DNA of 64,000 nucleotides from Microcella pacifica (GTDB lineage Bacteria; Actinomycetota; Actinomycetes; Actinomycetales; Microbacteriaceae). Under the pieces are notes generated by a model. The model did not search any database, was not told the origin of the DNA, and saw only the letters and a program-made list of their open reading frames with translations. A program made the translations under genes and the position numbers. Positions 9,064-18,756 of the stretch are shown piece after piece; the stretch's first letter is position 1; each line of letters begins with the position of its first letter. Where the stretch lies: NCBI RefSeq assembly GCF_009371975.2, contig NZ_VIKT02000006.1:8422-72421 (forward strand). The letters are read 5' to 3'.

Positions 9064-9717
9064 CTAGACCTCGGTCGGTACCCAGTCGCCCGTGGCGAGG
9101 TACTGCACCTTCTTGGCGATCGAGACGGCGTGGTCGGCGAAGCGCTCGTGGTAGCGGCTCGCGAGGGTCGCATCGACGGTGTCGACGGCCTCGCCCTTCC
9201 ACTTCTCGCCGAGCACCTTATCGAAGACGCTCAGGTGCAGGGAGTCGACCTTGTCGTCCTCGTTGCGGATCGCCTCAGCGATCGTGACGTCCTCGGTCTT
9301 GAGAAGCTCGACGAGCATCCGCGCCATGACGACGTCGAGTGCACCCATGTCCTTGAAGGTGCCGCGCAGGCTCTTGGGCACGACCTTGTCGGGGAACCGG
9401 TACCGCGCGAGCTGCGCGATGTGCTCCGACATGTCTCCCATGCGCTCGAGCGAGGCACTGATGCGCAGCGCGCTCACGACGATGCGAAGGTCGCGGGCGA
9501 CCGGCTGCTGCCGGGCGAGGATGTTGATGGCGAGCTCGTCGAGCTCGGCGCAGGCCGCGTCGATCTTGGCGTCATCGGCGATGACGGTCTCGGCGAGCTC
9601 CACGTTCGACTCGTTGAACGCGCGCGTCGCGTTGTCGATGGACACCGCGACCAGTCCGGAGATCTCGACGAGGCGCTCCTGCACCTCCTGCAACTCCTGC
9701 TGGAACACTTCGCGCAT
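9064..9717 (-). CDS. phoU: Phosphate signalling protein PhoU
   Basis: The 217-aa all-helical product has the two PhoU repeats (MREVFQQELQEVQERL at the start; ERMGDMSEHIAQLARY in the middle). PhoU links Pst transport to the phosphate sensor kinase and dampens the Pho response. The ATG at 9717 is preferred over an upstream ATG because AAGGAT lies 9 nt before it and homologues start here. It is divergent from senX3-regX3, the kinase-regulator pair it is expected to influence. Confidence 0.93.
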   Translation of the reverse strand: MREVFQQELQEVQERLVEISGLVAVSIDNATRAFNESNVELAETVIADDAKIDAACAELDELAINILARQQPVARDLRIVVSALRISASLERMGDMSEHIAQLARYRFPDKVVPKSLRGTFKDMGALDVVMARMLVELLKTEDVTIAEAIRNEDDKVDSLHLSVFDKVLGEKWKGEAVDTVDATLASRYHERFADHAVSIAKKVQYLATGDWVPTEV

Positions 9718-9874
9718 GGGGCACACATCCTTACTTCTTCGAGTCGTACGGCCCAACGGGCGGACCGACCTACAGTGTCGCCGTCGGATGAACGACCGGT
9801 GACGTCGGTGTGAACACTGCGGCGCCTGGCCTCACCGGGCCGCCCGATCGTGATCTCCGTGCGATGACTGTCAC

Positions 9875-9880
9875 TAATCT
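9875..9880 (+). promoter_or_regulatory. -10 box of senX3 (leaderless)
   Basis: TAATCT lies 7 nt before the ATG at 9888, with no ribosome site between. This favours 9888 over an in-frame upstream start at 9810. Confidence 0.5.
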
Positions 9881-9887
9881 AGTCCTC

Positions 9888-11042
9888 ATGGACTCGGCAC
9901 TGCTCGTGCCCCTCGCCCTCGCCATCGGTGCGATCGTCGGGGGCGGGGCTGTCGCGATCGTCGTGAGCGCCGCCCGGCGCGGTCGCGTGGCGGCGGAGGT
10001 CACATCCTCGTCGGTTCCGGATGGCGTCGATCAGGTGATCGACGCACTTGAATCGGCCGCCGTCGTCCTCGACCCGAGCAACAATGTCGTCACGGCCTCA
10101 CCGGGGGCGTACGCCCTCGGTCTCGTGTGGCACCGCAGCCTCGCACAGCCGACGCTCGTGAGCATCGTCGACGACGTGCGCCGCACGGGCGAGCCGGTCA
10201 CCCAGGAGCTCGAGATCAGCAGAGGGCCACTCGGCGATGTCTCGCTGCACCTCGTCGTGCGCGTCGCCCGTCTCGGCTCGCGCTTCATCCTGCTCATCGC
10301 CGACGACCGCACCGAGTCGTATCGCCTCGACGCCGTACGACGCGACTTCGTGGCGAACATCTCCCACGAGCTCAAGACGCCCATCGGCGCCGTGGGGCTT
10401 CTCGCCGAGGCGCTCGAGCAGGCCTCGGACGACCCCGACCAGGTGCGCGCCTTCGCGCAGCGCCTGACCACCGAGGCCAACCGTCTCGCGTCGATGACGC
10501 AGGAGATCATCGAGCTCTCGCGGCTGCAGGCGATCGACGTGCTCGACACGGCCGAGGAGGTGAAGGTCGATGATGTGGTGCAGGCCGCGATCGACAAGAA
10601 CCGCGTCGCCGCTGACAGCCTCGGCATCACCCTCGTCGGCGGCGGTGAGAAGCGCTTGCGCGTCTGGGGAGATGAGGCGATGCTCGTGACCGCCGTCCAC
10701 AATCTCATCGCGAACGCCATCCAGTACTCCGTGCCACCCTCCCGGGTCGGCATCGGGGTCAGCGGCACGGAGGACACGATCGAGATCGCTGTGACCGATC
10801 AGGGCATCGGCATACCCGATGACGAGCTCGATCGCGTCTTCGAACGCTTCTTCCGCGTCGACCAGGCGCGGTCGCGCTCCACCGGCGGCACGGGCCTGGG
10901 CCTCAGCATCGTCAAGCACGTCGTGCAGAATCACGGCGGCGAGATTCGCGTCTGGTCCCAGCCGGGCCGTGGCTCGACCTTCACCATCAGGCTGCCTCGC
11001 GTCCTCGAGGCGGCACCCACTCGATCGAAAGCGCGCACATGA
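9888..11042 (+). CDS. senX3: Phosphate sensor histidine kinase, SenX3-like
   Basis: This membrane sensor kinase has an N-terminal hydrophobic segment (about residues 3-25), a PAS-like region, an H-box with phospho-accepting His160 (NISHELKTP) and a C-terminal ATPase domain (DQGIGIPDDELDRVF, GGTGLGLSI). Length is 384 aa from the chosen ATG. The stop overlaps the regX3 start by ATGA, so the pair is coupled. With phoU alongside and pst nearby, the likely signal is phosphate limitation. Confidence 0.9.
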   Translation: MDSALLVPLALAIGAIVGGGAVAIVVSAARRGRVAAEVTSSSVPDGVDQVIDALESAAVVLDPSNNVVTASPGAYALGLVWHRSLAQPTLVSIVDDVRRTGEPVTQELEISRGPLGDVSLHLVVRVARLGSRFILLIADDRTESYRLDAVRRDFVANISHELKTPIGAVGLLAEALEQASDDPDQVRAFAQRLTTEANRLASMTQEIIELSRLQAIDVLDTAEEVKVDDVVQAAIDKNRVAADSLGITLVGGGEKRLRVWGDEAMLVTAVHNLIANAIQYSVPPSRVGIGVSGTEDTIEIAVTDQGIGIPDDELDRVFERFFRVDQARSRSTGGTGLGLSIVKHVVQNHGGEIRVWSQPGRGSTFTIRLPRVLEAAPTRSKART

Positions 11043-11719
11043 CCCGCATCCTCATCGTTGAAGACGAGCCCTCGCTGAGCGAGCCGCTCGCCTACCTTCT
11101 CGGCCGGGAGGGCTACGAGCCGACGGTCGTCGAGGACGGCCTCGCGGCGATCACCGAGTTCGATCGCGCGGGGGCCGACCTCGTGCTGCTCGATCTCATG
11201 CTGCCCGGGCTCTCGGGTACCGAGGTGTGCCGCGAGCTGCGACAGCGCTCGAGCGTGCCCATCATCATGCTCACCGCGAAGGACAGCGAGGTCGACATCG
11301 TCGTGGGTCTCGAGCTCGGTGCCGACGACTACGTGACGAAGCCGTACTCGACTCGGGAACTGCTGGCGCGCATCCGGGCCGTCCTGCGCCGCCAGGTCGA
11401 GGACGACGGCCTCGCCGACAGTGCGCTCGAGGCCAACGGCGTGCGCATGGATGTCGATCGGCACCAGGTGACCGTCGACGGCCGCGAGATCGCGATGCCG
11501 CTCAAGGAGTTCGAGCTGCTCGAGCTGCTGCTGCGCAACGCGGGCCGCGTGCTCACGCGGGGTCAGCTCATCGACCGCGTCTGGGGAGCCGACTACTTCG
11601 GCGACACCAAGACGCTCGACGTGCACGTCAAGCGGATCCGCTCGAAGATCGAGAAGGACCCCTCGAACCCGCGGCTCCTCGTGACGGTGCGCGGCCTCGG
11701 GTACCGCTTCGAGGGCTAG
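11039..11719 (+). CDS. regX3: Response regulator RegX3 (OmpR family)
   Basis: The 226-aa product has a receiver domain with phospho-acceptor Asp52 (LLDLMLPG) and a winged-helix DNA-binding domain (about residues 130-225; LTRGQLIDRVWGADYFGDT). It is the partner of SenX3, overlapping it by 4 nt. In mycobacteria RegX3 activates phosphate-starvation genes; the same role here is inferred from synteny with phoU and pst. Confidence 0.93.
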   Translation: MTRILIVEDEPSLSEPLAYLLGREGYEPTVVEDGLAAITEFDRAGADLVLLDLMLPGLSGTEVCRELRQRSSVPIIMLTAKDSEVDIVVGLELGADDYVTKPYSTRELLARIRAVLRRQVEDDGLADSALEANGVRMDVDRHQVTVDGREIAMPLKEFELLELLLRNAGRVLTRGQLIDRVWGADYFGDTKTLDVHVKRIRSKIEKDPSNPRLLVTVRGLGYRFEG

Positions 11720-11742
11720 CCGCAGCGCCCCGGAGGCGGCTA
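11717..11742. terminator. Bidirectional hairpin at the regX3/lipoprotein convergence
   Basis: A 7-bp stem TAGCCGC/GCGGCTA includes both stop codons of the converging genes, with a 12-nt loop. There is no T-run. Confidence 0.45.
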
Positions 11743-12234
11743 CTCCTCGTCGGGCACGACGACGAACTCGGGGGCGTACTCGTCGTACTCCTCGAGGTCA
11801 CCACGAAGGGTCGGCACGAGCAGCTCGCTCACCGACCCCGTGTTCGTACTGAAGTACAGCGGTACGAGCCCGCCGATGACGGTGTCGAGACCGGTGACGA
11901 GGAGGGACGGCTGGTCGGGCCCGCCGACCGAGGTGAGCCCGGAGGCCTCGGCGAAGATCGACTCGGTGACGCGCTCGCCGTCGACGAACCACTGCACCTC
12001 GACCCGCCGCACGCTGTCGGTCGGGTTGAACACCGTCATGACGAGGTTGAGCGCATCGGGATCCTCGCCGATGAGCATCGCGTTGTACACGGAGAGCTCG
12101 CCGAACTCGGTGCTCACGCCGTCGCTCGGGTCGTAGTCCTTCTGCGTGGCGATCTCGGCCGAGAACGTGCACGCGGTCGTGCCGAGCATGAGTGCGGCGG
12201 CGAGTGCGGTAGCTGCTGCCCAGCGGTTCTTCAC
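11740..12234 (-). CDS. Putative lipoprotein of unknown function
   Basis: The 164-aa product has a signal peptide with a lipobox-like end at Cys22 (MLGTTAC), so it should be a membrane-anchored extracellular lipoprotein. The mature part looks beta-rich (LNLVMTVFNPTDSVRRVEVQ) and ends in an acidic tail (EYDEYAPEFVVVPDEE). Similar small lipoproteins sit next to regX3 or carD in related genomes as far as I recall. No function can be assigned. Confidence 0.7.
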   Translation of the reverse strand: MKNRWAAATALAAALMLGTTACTFSAEIATQKDYDPSDGVSTEFGELSVYNAMLIGEDPDALNLVMTVFNPTDSVRRVEVQWFVDGERVTESIFAEASGLTSVGGPDQPSLLVTGLDTVIGGLVPLYFSTNTGSVSELLVPTLRGDLEEYDEYAPEFVVVPDEE

Positions 12235-12402
12235 GTGCGTAGCCTCCCGTGGCCGTCGTCTCGGCGGTCGCTGCGCGGGCGGGAGTCGCCCGCGAGAGCG
12301 CGACCGACCTCCAGTCTAGCGAGGCCGGGACGGTCGCGGTGCCGCCCGGCGGGAGCGCTCGGGCGGGGTCGACCGGCCCGGGAATCTGAGAAATGCCTGT
12401 GG

Positions 12403-12408
12403 TAGAAT
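12403..12408 (+). promoter_or_regulatory. Extended -10 box of carD
   Basis: TGTGGTAGAAT combines a TG element with the near-consensus hexamer TAGAAT. It lies 27 nt before the carD start, which also has a GAAGGA ribosome site. The rest of 12235-12435 shows no gene. Confidence 0.55.
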
Positions 12409-12435
12409 CGATGTTCTGCGGAAGGACCACCATCC

Positions 12436-12918
12436 ATGATTTTTCAGGTCGGCGAGACGGTCGTGTACCCCCATCACGGGGCGGCGACGATCATCGAAGT
12501 AAAGAACCGAACCATCAGGGGTGAAGAGAAGCTCTACCTCAAGCTCAACGTCACACAGGGTGACCTGACCATCGAGGTGCCGGCGGAGAACGTCGATCTC
12601 GTGGGCGTGCGCGACGTCATCGGTCAGGACGGCCTCGACAAGGTCTTCGAGGTGCTGCGGGCTCCCTTCACCGAAGAGCCGACCAACTGGTCGCGCCGCT
12701 ACAAGGCCAACCTCGAGAAGCTCGCTTCGGGCGATGTCATCAAGGTCTCCGAGGTCGTGCGCGATCTCTGGCGCCGTGACCAGGATCGCGGGCTGAGCGC
12801 GGGCGAGAAGCGCATGCTTGCCAAGGCTCGCCAGATCCTCATCTCGGAGCTCGCCCTCGCCGAGAAGACCGACGAAGAGAAGGCCTCGAGCACTCTCGAC
12901 GAGGTTCTCGCCTCCTGA
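12436..12918 (+). CDS. carD: CarD family transcription regulator
   Basis: The 160-aa product starts [17 protein letters not shown], the canonical CarD/RNAP-interacting domain (about residues 1-60), followed by a helical DNA-binding domain. CarD binds the RNA polymerase beta subunit and stabilises open complexes, notably at rRNA promoters, and is essential in mycobacteria. Position directly before ispD is a common actinobacterial arrangement. Confidence 0.95.
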   Translation: MIFQVGETVVYPHHGAATIIEVKNRTIRGEEKLYLKLNVTQGDLTIEVPAENVDLVGVRDVIGQDGLDKVFEVLRAPFTEEPTNWSRRYKANLEKLASGDVIKVSEVVRDLWRRDQDRGLSAGEKRMLAKARQILISELALAEKTDEEKASSTLDEVLAS

Positions 12919-12975
12919 TCCGCCGTTGCCGACGGTCGACGCCCACTCGGCGGCGGCGTCAGCATCGGTGTCGGA

Positions 12976-12981
12976 TACGCT
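12976..12981 (+). promoter_or_regulatory. -10 box of ispDF (leaderless)
   Basis: TACGCT lies 7 nt before the ATG at 12989. The upstream in-frame extension overlaps carD and lacks family similarity. Confidence 0.4.
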
Positions 12982-12988
12982 CGGTCGC

Positions 12989-14155
12989 ATGAGCGCGCCC
13001 ACCCTCGCCGTCGTCGTCGTCGCCGCCGGCAGCGGCACCCGGCTCGGGCACGCCGAACCGAAGGCGTTCGTGCCGCTCGCCGGCCGTAGCCTCCTTGAGC
13101 ATGCCCTCGAACGCATCTTCACGCTGGCCGAGCCCGCTCACCTCGTCGTCGTCGCCCCGCTCAGTCACCGTGACGAGGCCGACCGCATTGCCCGACGCGT
13201 CGCCGGTCACGCCTCCGAGCACGTCACGATCGTCGTCGGCGGGGCCACCCGTCAGGAGTCCGTCGCCGCCGGCATCGCGGCCGTGCCCGACGCGGTCGAC
13301 GTCGTGCTCATCCACGACGCCGCGCGCGCCCTCACCCCGACCGACGTCTTCGAGCGGGTCGTCGAGCGCGTCCGGGCCGACGGCGTCGGCGTGATCCCAG
13401 CCCTGCCCGTCATCGACACGATCGCGCGCACCACCCCCGACGGGCGCGTGCGCGACCAGGTCGACCGTTCCGAGCTCGCCACCATCCAGACGCCCCAGGG
13501 CTTCCCGCTCGAGGCCTACCGCGCCGCGGCCGCCATCGCGAGCCCCGGGCACACCGACGACGCCTCCGTGTACGCCGCGGCCGGGCATCCCGTTGTCACC
13601 GTCGCGGGGGACGACGCCGCCTTCAAGGTGACCACGCCGTGGGACCTGCGGCGGGCCGAGCTGCTGCTGGCGCGCGCCCGCCCCGCCATCCGCACCGGCA
13701 TCGGCGTCGACGTGCACGCCTACGACGACTCCCAGCCGCTGTGGCTCGGCGGGCTCTACTGGCCCGACGAAGCAGGCCTCGCCGGGCACAGCGACGGCGA
13801 CGCGATCGCGCACGCCGTCTGCGACGCGCTGCTGTCGGCGGCCGGGCTGGGCGACATCGGGTCGCGCTTCGGCGTCGACGACCCCCGATTCGCGGATGCT
13901 CGTGGTGCAGTCTTCCTGACCGCCGCACTCGAGCTCGTGCGCGACGCAGGGTTCGACGTCGTCAACGTCGCCGTGCAGGTGATCGCCGCACGGCCCCGTT
14001 TCGCGGCACGACGGCACGAGGTCGAAGCGCTCCTCTCCCGCCTGCTCGGCGCTCCCGTGAGCGTTGCCGCGACCACCTCCGACGGGCTCGGCTTCACCGG
14101 CCGCCGCGAAGGACTGACCGCGGTCGCGACTGCGCTGCTACACGGCGTCTCCTAA
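12989..14155 (+). CDS. ispDF: Bifunctional IspD-IspF (MEP pathway)
   Basis: Two consecutive-family enzymes are fused in one 388-aa chain. Residues 1 to ~230 are MEP cytidylyltransferase IspD (nucleotide loop [18 protein letters not shown]). From about residue 234 comes MECDP synthase IspF ([10 protein letters not shown] with the Asp-x-His metal ligands; [31 protein letters not shown]). IspD makes CDP-ME; IspF makes the cyclic diphosphate two steps later, after IspE. The fusion is known in other bacteria. A hairpin follows the stop directly. Confidence 0.95.
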   Translation: MSAPTLAVVVVAAGSGTRLGHAEPKAFVPLAGRSLLEHALERIFTLAEPAHLVVVAPLSHRDEADRIARRVAGHASEHVTIVVGGATRQESVAAGIAAVPDAVDVVLIHDAARALTPTDVFERVVERVRADGVGVIPALPVIDTIARTTPDGRVRDQVDRSELATIQTPQGFPLEAYRAAAAIASPGHTDDASVYAAAGHPVVTVAGDDAAFKVTTPWDLRRAELLLARARPAIRTGIGVDVHAYDDSQPLWLGGLYWPDEAGLAGHSDGDAIAHAVCDALLSAAGLGDIGSRFGVDDPRFADARGAVFLTAALELVRDAGFDVVNVAVQVIAARPRFAARRHEVEALLSRLLGAPVSVAATTSDGLGFTGRREGLTAVATALLHGVS

Positions 14156-14178
14156 CGCGCCGCCGCTCCTGCGGCGCG
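14156..14178 (+). terminator. Hairpin after ispDF
   Basis: A perfect 8-bp stem CGCGCCGC/GCGGCGCG with a 7-nt loop begins 1 nt after the stop codon. No T-run follows. Confidence 0.5.
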
Positions 14179-14254
14179 TGCGGCTCCGCCCGCCGAGCGC
14201 GGTCGCCGGGCTGCGCCGTGCTCCTGACCGCGCCGCTGCCTCCGCACGCGCCGT

Positions 14255-14260
14255 TAGGCT
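14255..14260 (+). promoter_or_regulatory. -10 box of cysS (leaderless)
   Basis: TAGGCT lies 7 nt before the GTG at 14268, matching the same box before gpmA and the ABC gene at 50035. Confidence 0.5.
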
Positions 14261-14267
14261 GGGGCGC

Positions 14268-15674
14268 GTGAGCATCCGCCTGTACGACAGCCTTCAGCAG
14301 GCCGTCGTCGACTTCGTGCCCCGAGTGCCCGGGCACGTGGGCATCTACGTCTGCGGGCCCACCGTGCAGTCGTCGCCGCACATCGGCCACGTGCGCAGCG
14401 CCCTCGTCTACGATCTCTGGCGGCGCTGGTTCACCCACCGGGGGCTGCAGGTGACGTTCATCAGGAACGTCACCGACATCGACGACAAGATTCTCGACGC
14501 CTCGGAGGGCGAGGAGTGGTACGCGCTGGCCTACCGCGTCGAGCTCGAGTTCACCGAGGCGTACCAGGCGCTGGGGCTCCTCGCGCCGACCTACGAGCCG
14601 CGGGCGACCGCGAGCATCGTCCCCATGCAGAACCTCATCGCGCGCCTCGTCGAGACCGGCCACGCCTACCCGGCCGAGGACGGCAGCGGCGACGTCTACT
14701 TCGACGTGCGCAGCTGGTCGCGCTACGGCGAGCTCACCCGGCAGAAGCCCGACGACATGGAGCACGCCGAGGACGCGCCGGCGCGCGCCAAGCGCGACCC
14801 CCGCGACTTCGCCCTGTGGAAGGGCGCCAAGCCCCACGAGCCCGTGAGCGCCCACTGGGAGTCGCCGTGGGGCGCCGGCCGCCCCGGCTGGCACATCGAG
14901 TGCTCGGCGATGGCCGCGCGCTACCTGGGCGAGGCATTCGACATCCACGGCGGCGGGCTCGACCTGCGCTTCCCCCACCACGAGAACGAGCTCGCGCAGT
15001 CCTCGGCGGCGGGTCATGACTTCGCGCGGCACTGGGTGCACAACGGGCTCGTGACGATCGGCGGCCAGAAGATGTCGAAGTCGCTCGGCAACTCGGTGTT
15101 CGCGCGCGACCTGCTCGCCACAGCGCGCCCCGCTGTCGTGCGCTACTGGCTCGGCTCGGCCCACTACCGCTCGACCATCGACTACCACGAGGGGGCGCTC
15201 GTCGAGGCCGAGGCGGCGCTGGACCGCATCGAGTCCTTCCTCGCGCGCGCGGAGCGTCGGGTGGCCGGAACCCGATTCGCGGATGCTCCGCTCACGGTGC
15301 CCGAGGACTTCGCCGCGGCGCTCGACGACGACCTCGCGATGCCGCAGGCCCTCGCCGTGCTGCACGAGACGGTGCGCACCGGCAATGCCGCGCTCGACGC
15401 AGACGACGTCGCCGCGGTCGCGACGGCGGCGGGAGCCGCGCGGGCGATGGTCGCCGTGCTCGGGCTCGACGCCCCCGGCGACCGTGTCGCCGACGATGCG
15501 GACCCTGCGCGACGTGCCCTGAGCATCCTCGTCGATCGCCTCATCGTGGAGCGGCGCTCAGCGCGCGAATCGCGTGATTGGACGACCGCCGATCGTATTC
15601 GTGACGACCTTGCCGCGGCGGGGATCGTGCTCGAGGATTCACCGACGGCAACAGACTGGAGTATCGATGGCTAA
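14268..15674 (+). CDS. cysS: Cysteinyl-tRNA synthetase
   Basis: The 468-aa class I synthetase charges tRNA-Cys. It has the HIGH motif ([10 protein letters not shown]), the KMSKS loop ([11 protein letters not shown]) and the zinc-site cysteines/histidines (ICGPT-type [22 protein letters not shown]). A leaderless GTG start is chosen over an upstream frame through GC-rich intergenic sequence. It overlaps rlmB by 8 nt. Confidence 0.96.
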   Translation: MSIRLYDSLQQAVVDFVPRVPGHVGIYVCGPTVQSSPHIGHVRSALVYDLWRRWFTHRGLQVTFIRNVTDIDDKILDASEGEEWYALAYRVELEFTEAYQALGLLAPTYEPRATASIVPMQNLIARLVETGHAYPAEDGSGDVYFDVRSWSRYGELTRQKPDDMEHAEDAPARAKRDPRDFALWKGAKPHEPVSAHWESPWGAGRPGWHIECSAMAARYLGEAFDIHGGGLDLRFPHHENELAQSSAAGHDFARHWVHNGLVTIGGQKMSKSLGNSVFARDLLATARPAVVRYWLGSAHYRSTIDYHEGALVEAEAALDRIESFLARAERRVAGTRFADAPLTVPEDFAAALDDDLAMPQALAVLHETVRTGNAALDADDVAAVATAAGAARAMVAVLGLDAPGDRVADDADPARRALSILVDRLIVERRSARESRDWTTADRIRDDLAAAGIVLEDSPTATDWSIDG

Positions 15675-16659
15675 GCCGCAGCGCCCCGGCGCACGCAAGG
15701 GCAAGAAGGGCGCGACCGTCGGGTCGGGCGGCCAAGGCCGTCAGGCCCTCGAGGGCCGTGGCCCCACCCCGAAGGCGGAGGACCGCACGTGGCACCCGGC
15801 CGGCAAGCGCAAGGCCGCGCAGGAGCGCCTGGCCGCGGCGAAGTCGCGCTCGGGCGGCGGCGGAGACGGGGGAGGGCAGCGGCAGAAGCGGCGGCCGGCG
15901 AAGGGCAGCGACGCGGCGGAGGTCGTGAGCGGTCGCAACTCGGTGCTCGAGGCCCTGCGCGCGAAGGTGCCCGCGACAGCCTTGTACGTCGCGGCGCGCG
16001 TCGAGATGGACGATCGAGTGCGCGAGTCGCTCTCGCTCGCCACGAAGCGCGGCATCGCCGTGCTCGAGATCATGCGCCCCGAGCTCGACCGCATGACGGG
16101 CGACAATTCCGTGAACCAGGGCATCGCGATCTCGGTGCCGGCGTACGAGTACGCGCACCCGCTCGATCTCGTCTCGCGCGCGACGGACCGCGGCGAGGTG
16201 CCGCTCATCGTCGCGCTCGACGGCGTGACCGACCCGCGCAACCTCGGTGCGATCATCCGCTCGACGGCAGCGTTCGGCGGCCACGGCGTCGTCGTTCCTC
16301 AGCGTCGCTCCGCGGGCGTGACGGCGGCGGCGTGGAAGACGTCGGCCGGTGCCGCCGCGCGCACGCCCGTCGCGATGGCACCCAACCTCACCCAGACCCT
16401 CAAGTCGCTCAAGGCCGAGGGGCTCTTCATCCTCGGCCTCGACGGCGGCGGCGACATGTCGTTGCCGCAGCTCGAGCTGGCCGATCAGCCGATCGTCATC
16501 GTCGTCGGCAGCGAGGGCAAAGGGCTCTCGCGCATCGTGAGCGAGACGTGCGACGCGATCGTGTCGATTCCGATCTCCGCGGCGACCGAGTCGCTCAACG
16601 CGGGCATCGCGGCGAGTGTCACGCTGTACGAGGTCGCGCGGAGGCGCTCCGCCGGTTAG
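15667..16659 (+). CDS. rlmB: 23S rRNA (guanosine-2'-O-)-methyltransferase RlmB (TrmH/SpoU family)
   Basis: The 330-aa product has a basic, Gly/Lys-rich N-terminal extension (about residues 1-80), then a substrate-binding domain ([14 protein letters not shown]) and a SpoU/TrmH knotted methyltransferase domain with motifs [22 protein letters not shown] and [14 protein letters not shown]. It is coupled to cysS by an 8-nt overlap, as in many actinobacteria. The exact rRNA target is inferred from family. Confidence 0.93.
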   Translation: MAKPQRPGARKGKKGATVGSGGQGRQALEGRGPTPKAEDRTWHPAGKRKAAQERLAAAKSRSGGGGDGGGQRQKRRPAKGSDAAEVVSGRNSVLEALRAKVPATALYVAARVEMDDRVRESLSLATKRGIAVLEIMRPELDRMTGDNSVNQGIAISVPAYEYAHPLDLVSRATDRGEVPLIVALDGVTDPRNLGAIIRSTAAFGGHGVVVPQRRSAGVTAAAWKTSAGAAARTPVAMAPNLTQTLKSLKAEGLFILGLDGGGDMSLPQLELADQPIVIVVGSEGKGLSRIVSETCDAIVSIPISAATESLNAGIAASVTLYEVARRRSAG

Positions 16660-16690
16660 GTGTGCTCTCGCGCCAAATACGGGCGCCGTG

Positions 16691-16720
16691 TACGATCGCA
16701 ACGTTCATCTCTACTGAACG
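16691..16720. promoter_or_regulatory. Promoter and GTTCA-N7-TGAAC operator before the reductase gene
   Basis: A TACGAT -10 box (16691-16696) is followed by the palindrome CGTTCA-TCTCTAC-TGAACG at 16702-16720, placed around the transcription start as for a repressor. The same arms and 7-nt spacing occur at 17804-17820 and, with one arm weaker, at 31606-31624. Confidence 0.55.
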
Positions 16721-16735
16721 CCGAGGGAGTGCGCA

Positions 16736-17776
16736 ATGAAGCTCGATGACCTGAGGATCGCCGTCGTCGGCACGGGAGCGGTCGGCGGATCGGTCGCCGC
16801 GGATCTTGTGCGGGCGGGGCTGGATGCGACCCTCATCGACCAGTGGCCCGATCATGTCGCGGCCATGAATGCTCACGGTCTGACAGTTCACCTGCCCACG
16901 GAGACTCAGGTCACCCCCGTGCGGGCCCTGCACGTGTGCCAGGTCGCCGAGGTGCGGGAGCCCTTCGACATCGTGCTCACCGCCGTCAAGTCGTACGACA
17001 CGCGCTGGGTCGCCGAGCTCATGAGGCCGCTCCTGACGCCCGACTCCGTCTTCGTGGGGCTGCAGAACGGCATGACGATCGACGACTGCGCCGAGATCGT
17101 GGGATCCGAGCGCACGATCGGGTGCGTGCTCGGCATCGCGGCGAACATGCGCGAGCCCGGGGTCATCACGCGCCAGGTCGCCCCGGCCGACACGTGGTTC
17201 TCCGTCGGCACGCTCGACGGCCAGCCCACGGAACGCCTCGACCAGGTAGCGGCCGTGCTCGCGCACGCGGCGGTCACGGAGGTGACCGACGACATCCGTT
17301 CGGCCAAGTGGATGAAGCTCATCGCCAACATCCCGGAGATGCTGCCCTCGGGCCTGCTCGGCGTCCCCCTTCTCGAGGCGGCGCACATGCCCGGCATCCG
17401 GCCGGTCATGGATGCGATGTCGCGCGAGGCCTACGCTCTCGCGATCGACCTCGGCATCACGATGCTGCCGAGCCTCGGCATCGCCGCACAGGATGTTCCC
17501 GACTCGGACCAGTACTCCCTCGACCTGCTCGATCGCGTGCTCTCGCACTTCTCGAAGCCCGATACGCGCGTGGCAGTGCTGCAGGACTGGGAGAAGGGCC
17601 GCCGAGCCGAGCTCGACGCCTTCAGCGGGTACGTCGTCGCGACGAGCGCGGCCCGCGGTGAGCGAGCGCCGGTCAACGAGGCGGTGCTGAGGCTCGCGCA
17701 GCGCGTGGAGCAGGGTGAGCTCGTGCCGTCGCCGGAGAACGCCCCGCAGCTCATCGCCGCCCTGTACGCCGCTTGA
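16736..17776 (+). CDS. Ketopantoate reductase family (ApbA/PanE) oxidoreductase
   Basis: The 346-aa NAD(P)-dependent enzyme has the nucleotide motif GTGAVG at residues 12-17, the loop TAVKSYDT, and the catalytic-Lys/Asn region SAKWMKLIANIPEMLP followed by the C-terminal domain. Family members reduce 2-oxo acids; 2-dehydropantoate is only one substrate. It sits at the head of a catabolic region with a bicupin and an SDR, so a role in degradation rather than pantothenate synthesis is likely. A disrupted relative lies at 21047-21587. Confidence 0.8.
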   Translation: MKLDDLRIAVVGTGAVGGSVAADLVRAGLDATLIDQWPDHVAAMNAHGLTVHLPTETQVTPVRALHVCQVAEVREPFDIVLTAVKSYDTRWVAELMRPLLTPDSVFVGLQNGMTIDDCAEIVGSERTIGCVLGIAANMREPGVITRQVAPADTWFSVGTLDGQPTERLDQVAAVLAHAAVTEVTDDIRSAKWMKLIANIPEMLPSGLLGVPLLEAAHMPGIRPVMDAMSREAYALAIDLGITMLPSLGIAAQDVPDSDQYSLDLLDRVLSHFSKPDTRVAVLQDWEKGRRAELDAFSGYVVATSAARGERAPVNEAVLRLAQRVEQGELVPSPENAPQLIAALYAA

Positions 17777-17795
17777 CAGAAGGCCCACTATCGCT

Positions 17796-17821
17796 TTGAC
17801 TCTGTTCATCTGTGCTGAACG
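17796..17821. promoter_or_regulatory. -35 box and GTTCA-N7-TGAAC operator before the bicupin gene
   Basis: TTGACT (17796-17801) is a good -35 element. The palindrome GTTCA-TCTGTGC-TGAAC (17804-17820) lies right after it, where a bound protein would block polymerase. The -10 is poor. Confidence 0.5.
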
Positions 17822-17859
17822 GATCGTCCGCTCACGCTGATGGATCAGAGGAGTCAATG

Positions 17860-18756
17860 ATGACGGATCGCTACGTCGTGCGCACGGTCGCCGACGCCGA
17901 TTACCGAGACCCCGGCGCGCTCGCGCCCGACTCGAGCGGCTACGCCCGCTGGCGCGCGGTCGGGTTCGAGGACGGCGCCGCTCACACCGATTTCGGGATG
18001 TCCCGTCTCGAGCCCGGCGGAGAGATCCCGACCCACGTCCACTCCTTCGAGGAGTCGTTCCACCTCGTCGAGGGCGAGGTCATCCTCGTGACGCCCGAGG
18101 CGACGGTTCACCTCGTCGCCGGCGACTACGGCGTCATTCCGCTTGGCGTTCCGCACTCCTGGCAGTCCATCGGCGACGCGACAGCCGTGTGGAGCGACAT
18201 CTACTCGCCCCCGCCGCGCGAGCAGCACGGCTACGACACCTACCGCGTGGCCGACGTCGCGCCGGCGGAGCCCGTGACGGTCGACCCGCGCGATCCGCGC
18301 ACTCGATCCTTCGGCGCGATCACGACCGAGCAGATGAACCCGGGCAGGCAGTCGCAGGAGCTGCTGGCGCAGTCGGCGAGCATGCGCACCGCGCTGCTCG
18401 TGTACAGCGGCATCTCGCTCAAGATGATGGTCGACAGCGATCTCGGCTCGGTGCTGCACACGATGTTCATGGTGCAGTACGAACCCGACGGCGTCGCCGG
18501 CCCTCACGATCACCCGCTCGAAGAGGCCTACCTCATCCTCGATGGCGAGGTCGATGCGACGTTCGACGGCCACGAGGTGCGCATGAAGCCCGGCGACATC
18601 GCATGGGCCGGCGTCGGCTGCGTGCACTCCTTCCGAGCGGTCGGCGAGCCCGTGCGCTGGCTCGAGACGCAGTCGCCGCAGATGCCGGCTCGGCATGCCT
18701 ATCGGTTCGCCCGCGACTGGAACTACCTGACGGAGAAGCTCGAGGAGGAGCAGTGA
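17860..18756 (+). CDS. Bicupin protein, ureidoglycine-aminohydrolase-like
   Basis: The 298-aa product has two cupin barrels, each with metal-ligand motifs: THVHSFEESFHLVEGE in the first and GPHDHPLEEAYLILDGE in the second. Bicupins of this shape include (S)-ureidoglycine aminohydrolase and other metal-dependent enzymes, so the reaction is uncertain. Of two adjacent ATGs the second (17860) lies 6 nt from AGAGGAG and is preferred. The stop overlaps the SDR start (GTGA). Confidence 0.75.
   Translation: MTDRYVVRTVADADYRDPGALAPDSSGYARWRAVGFEDGAAHTDFGMSRLEPGGEIPTHVHSFEESFHLVEGEVILVTPEATVHLVAGDYGVIPLGVPHSWQSIGDATAVWSDIYSPPPREQHGYDTYRVADVAPAEPVTVDPRDPRTRSFGAITTEQMNPGRQSQELLAQSASMRTALLVYSGISLKMMVDSDLGSVLHTMFMVQYEPDGVAGPHDHPLEEAYLILDGEVDATFDGHEVRMKPGDIAWAGVGCVHSFRAVGEPVRWLETQSPQMPARHAYRFARDWNYLTEKLEEEQ

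Noticed and set aside
9810-9887. Longer senX3 start at 9810
   Set aside because: A TAATCT -10 box lies inside this stretch 7 nt before the ATG at 9888, and the extension lacks a hydrophobic or conserved segment.
16736-17776. Biosynthetic panE (pantothenate synthesis)
   Set aside because: No panB or panC nearby; the gene lies in a catabolic region with a shared operator, so no panE symbol was given.
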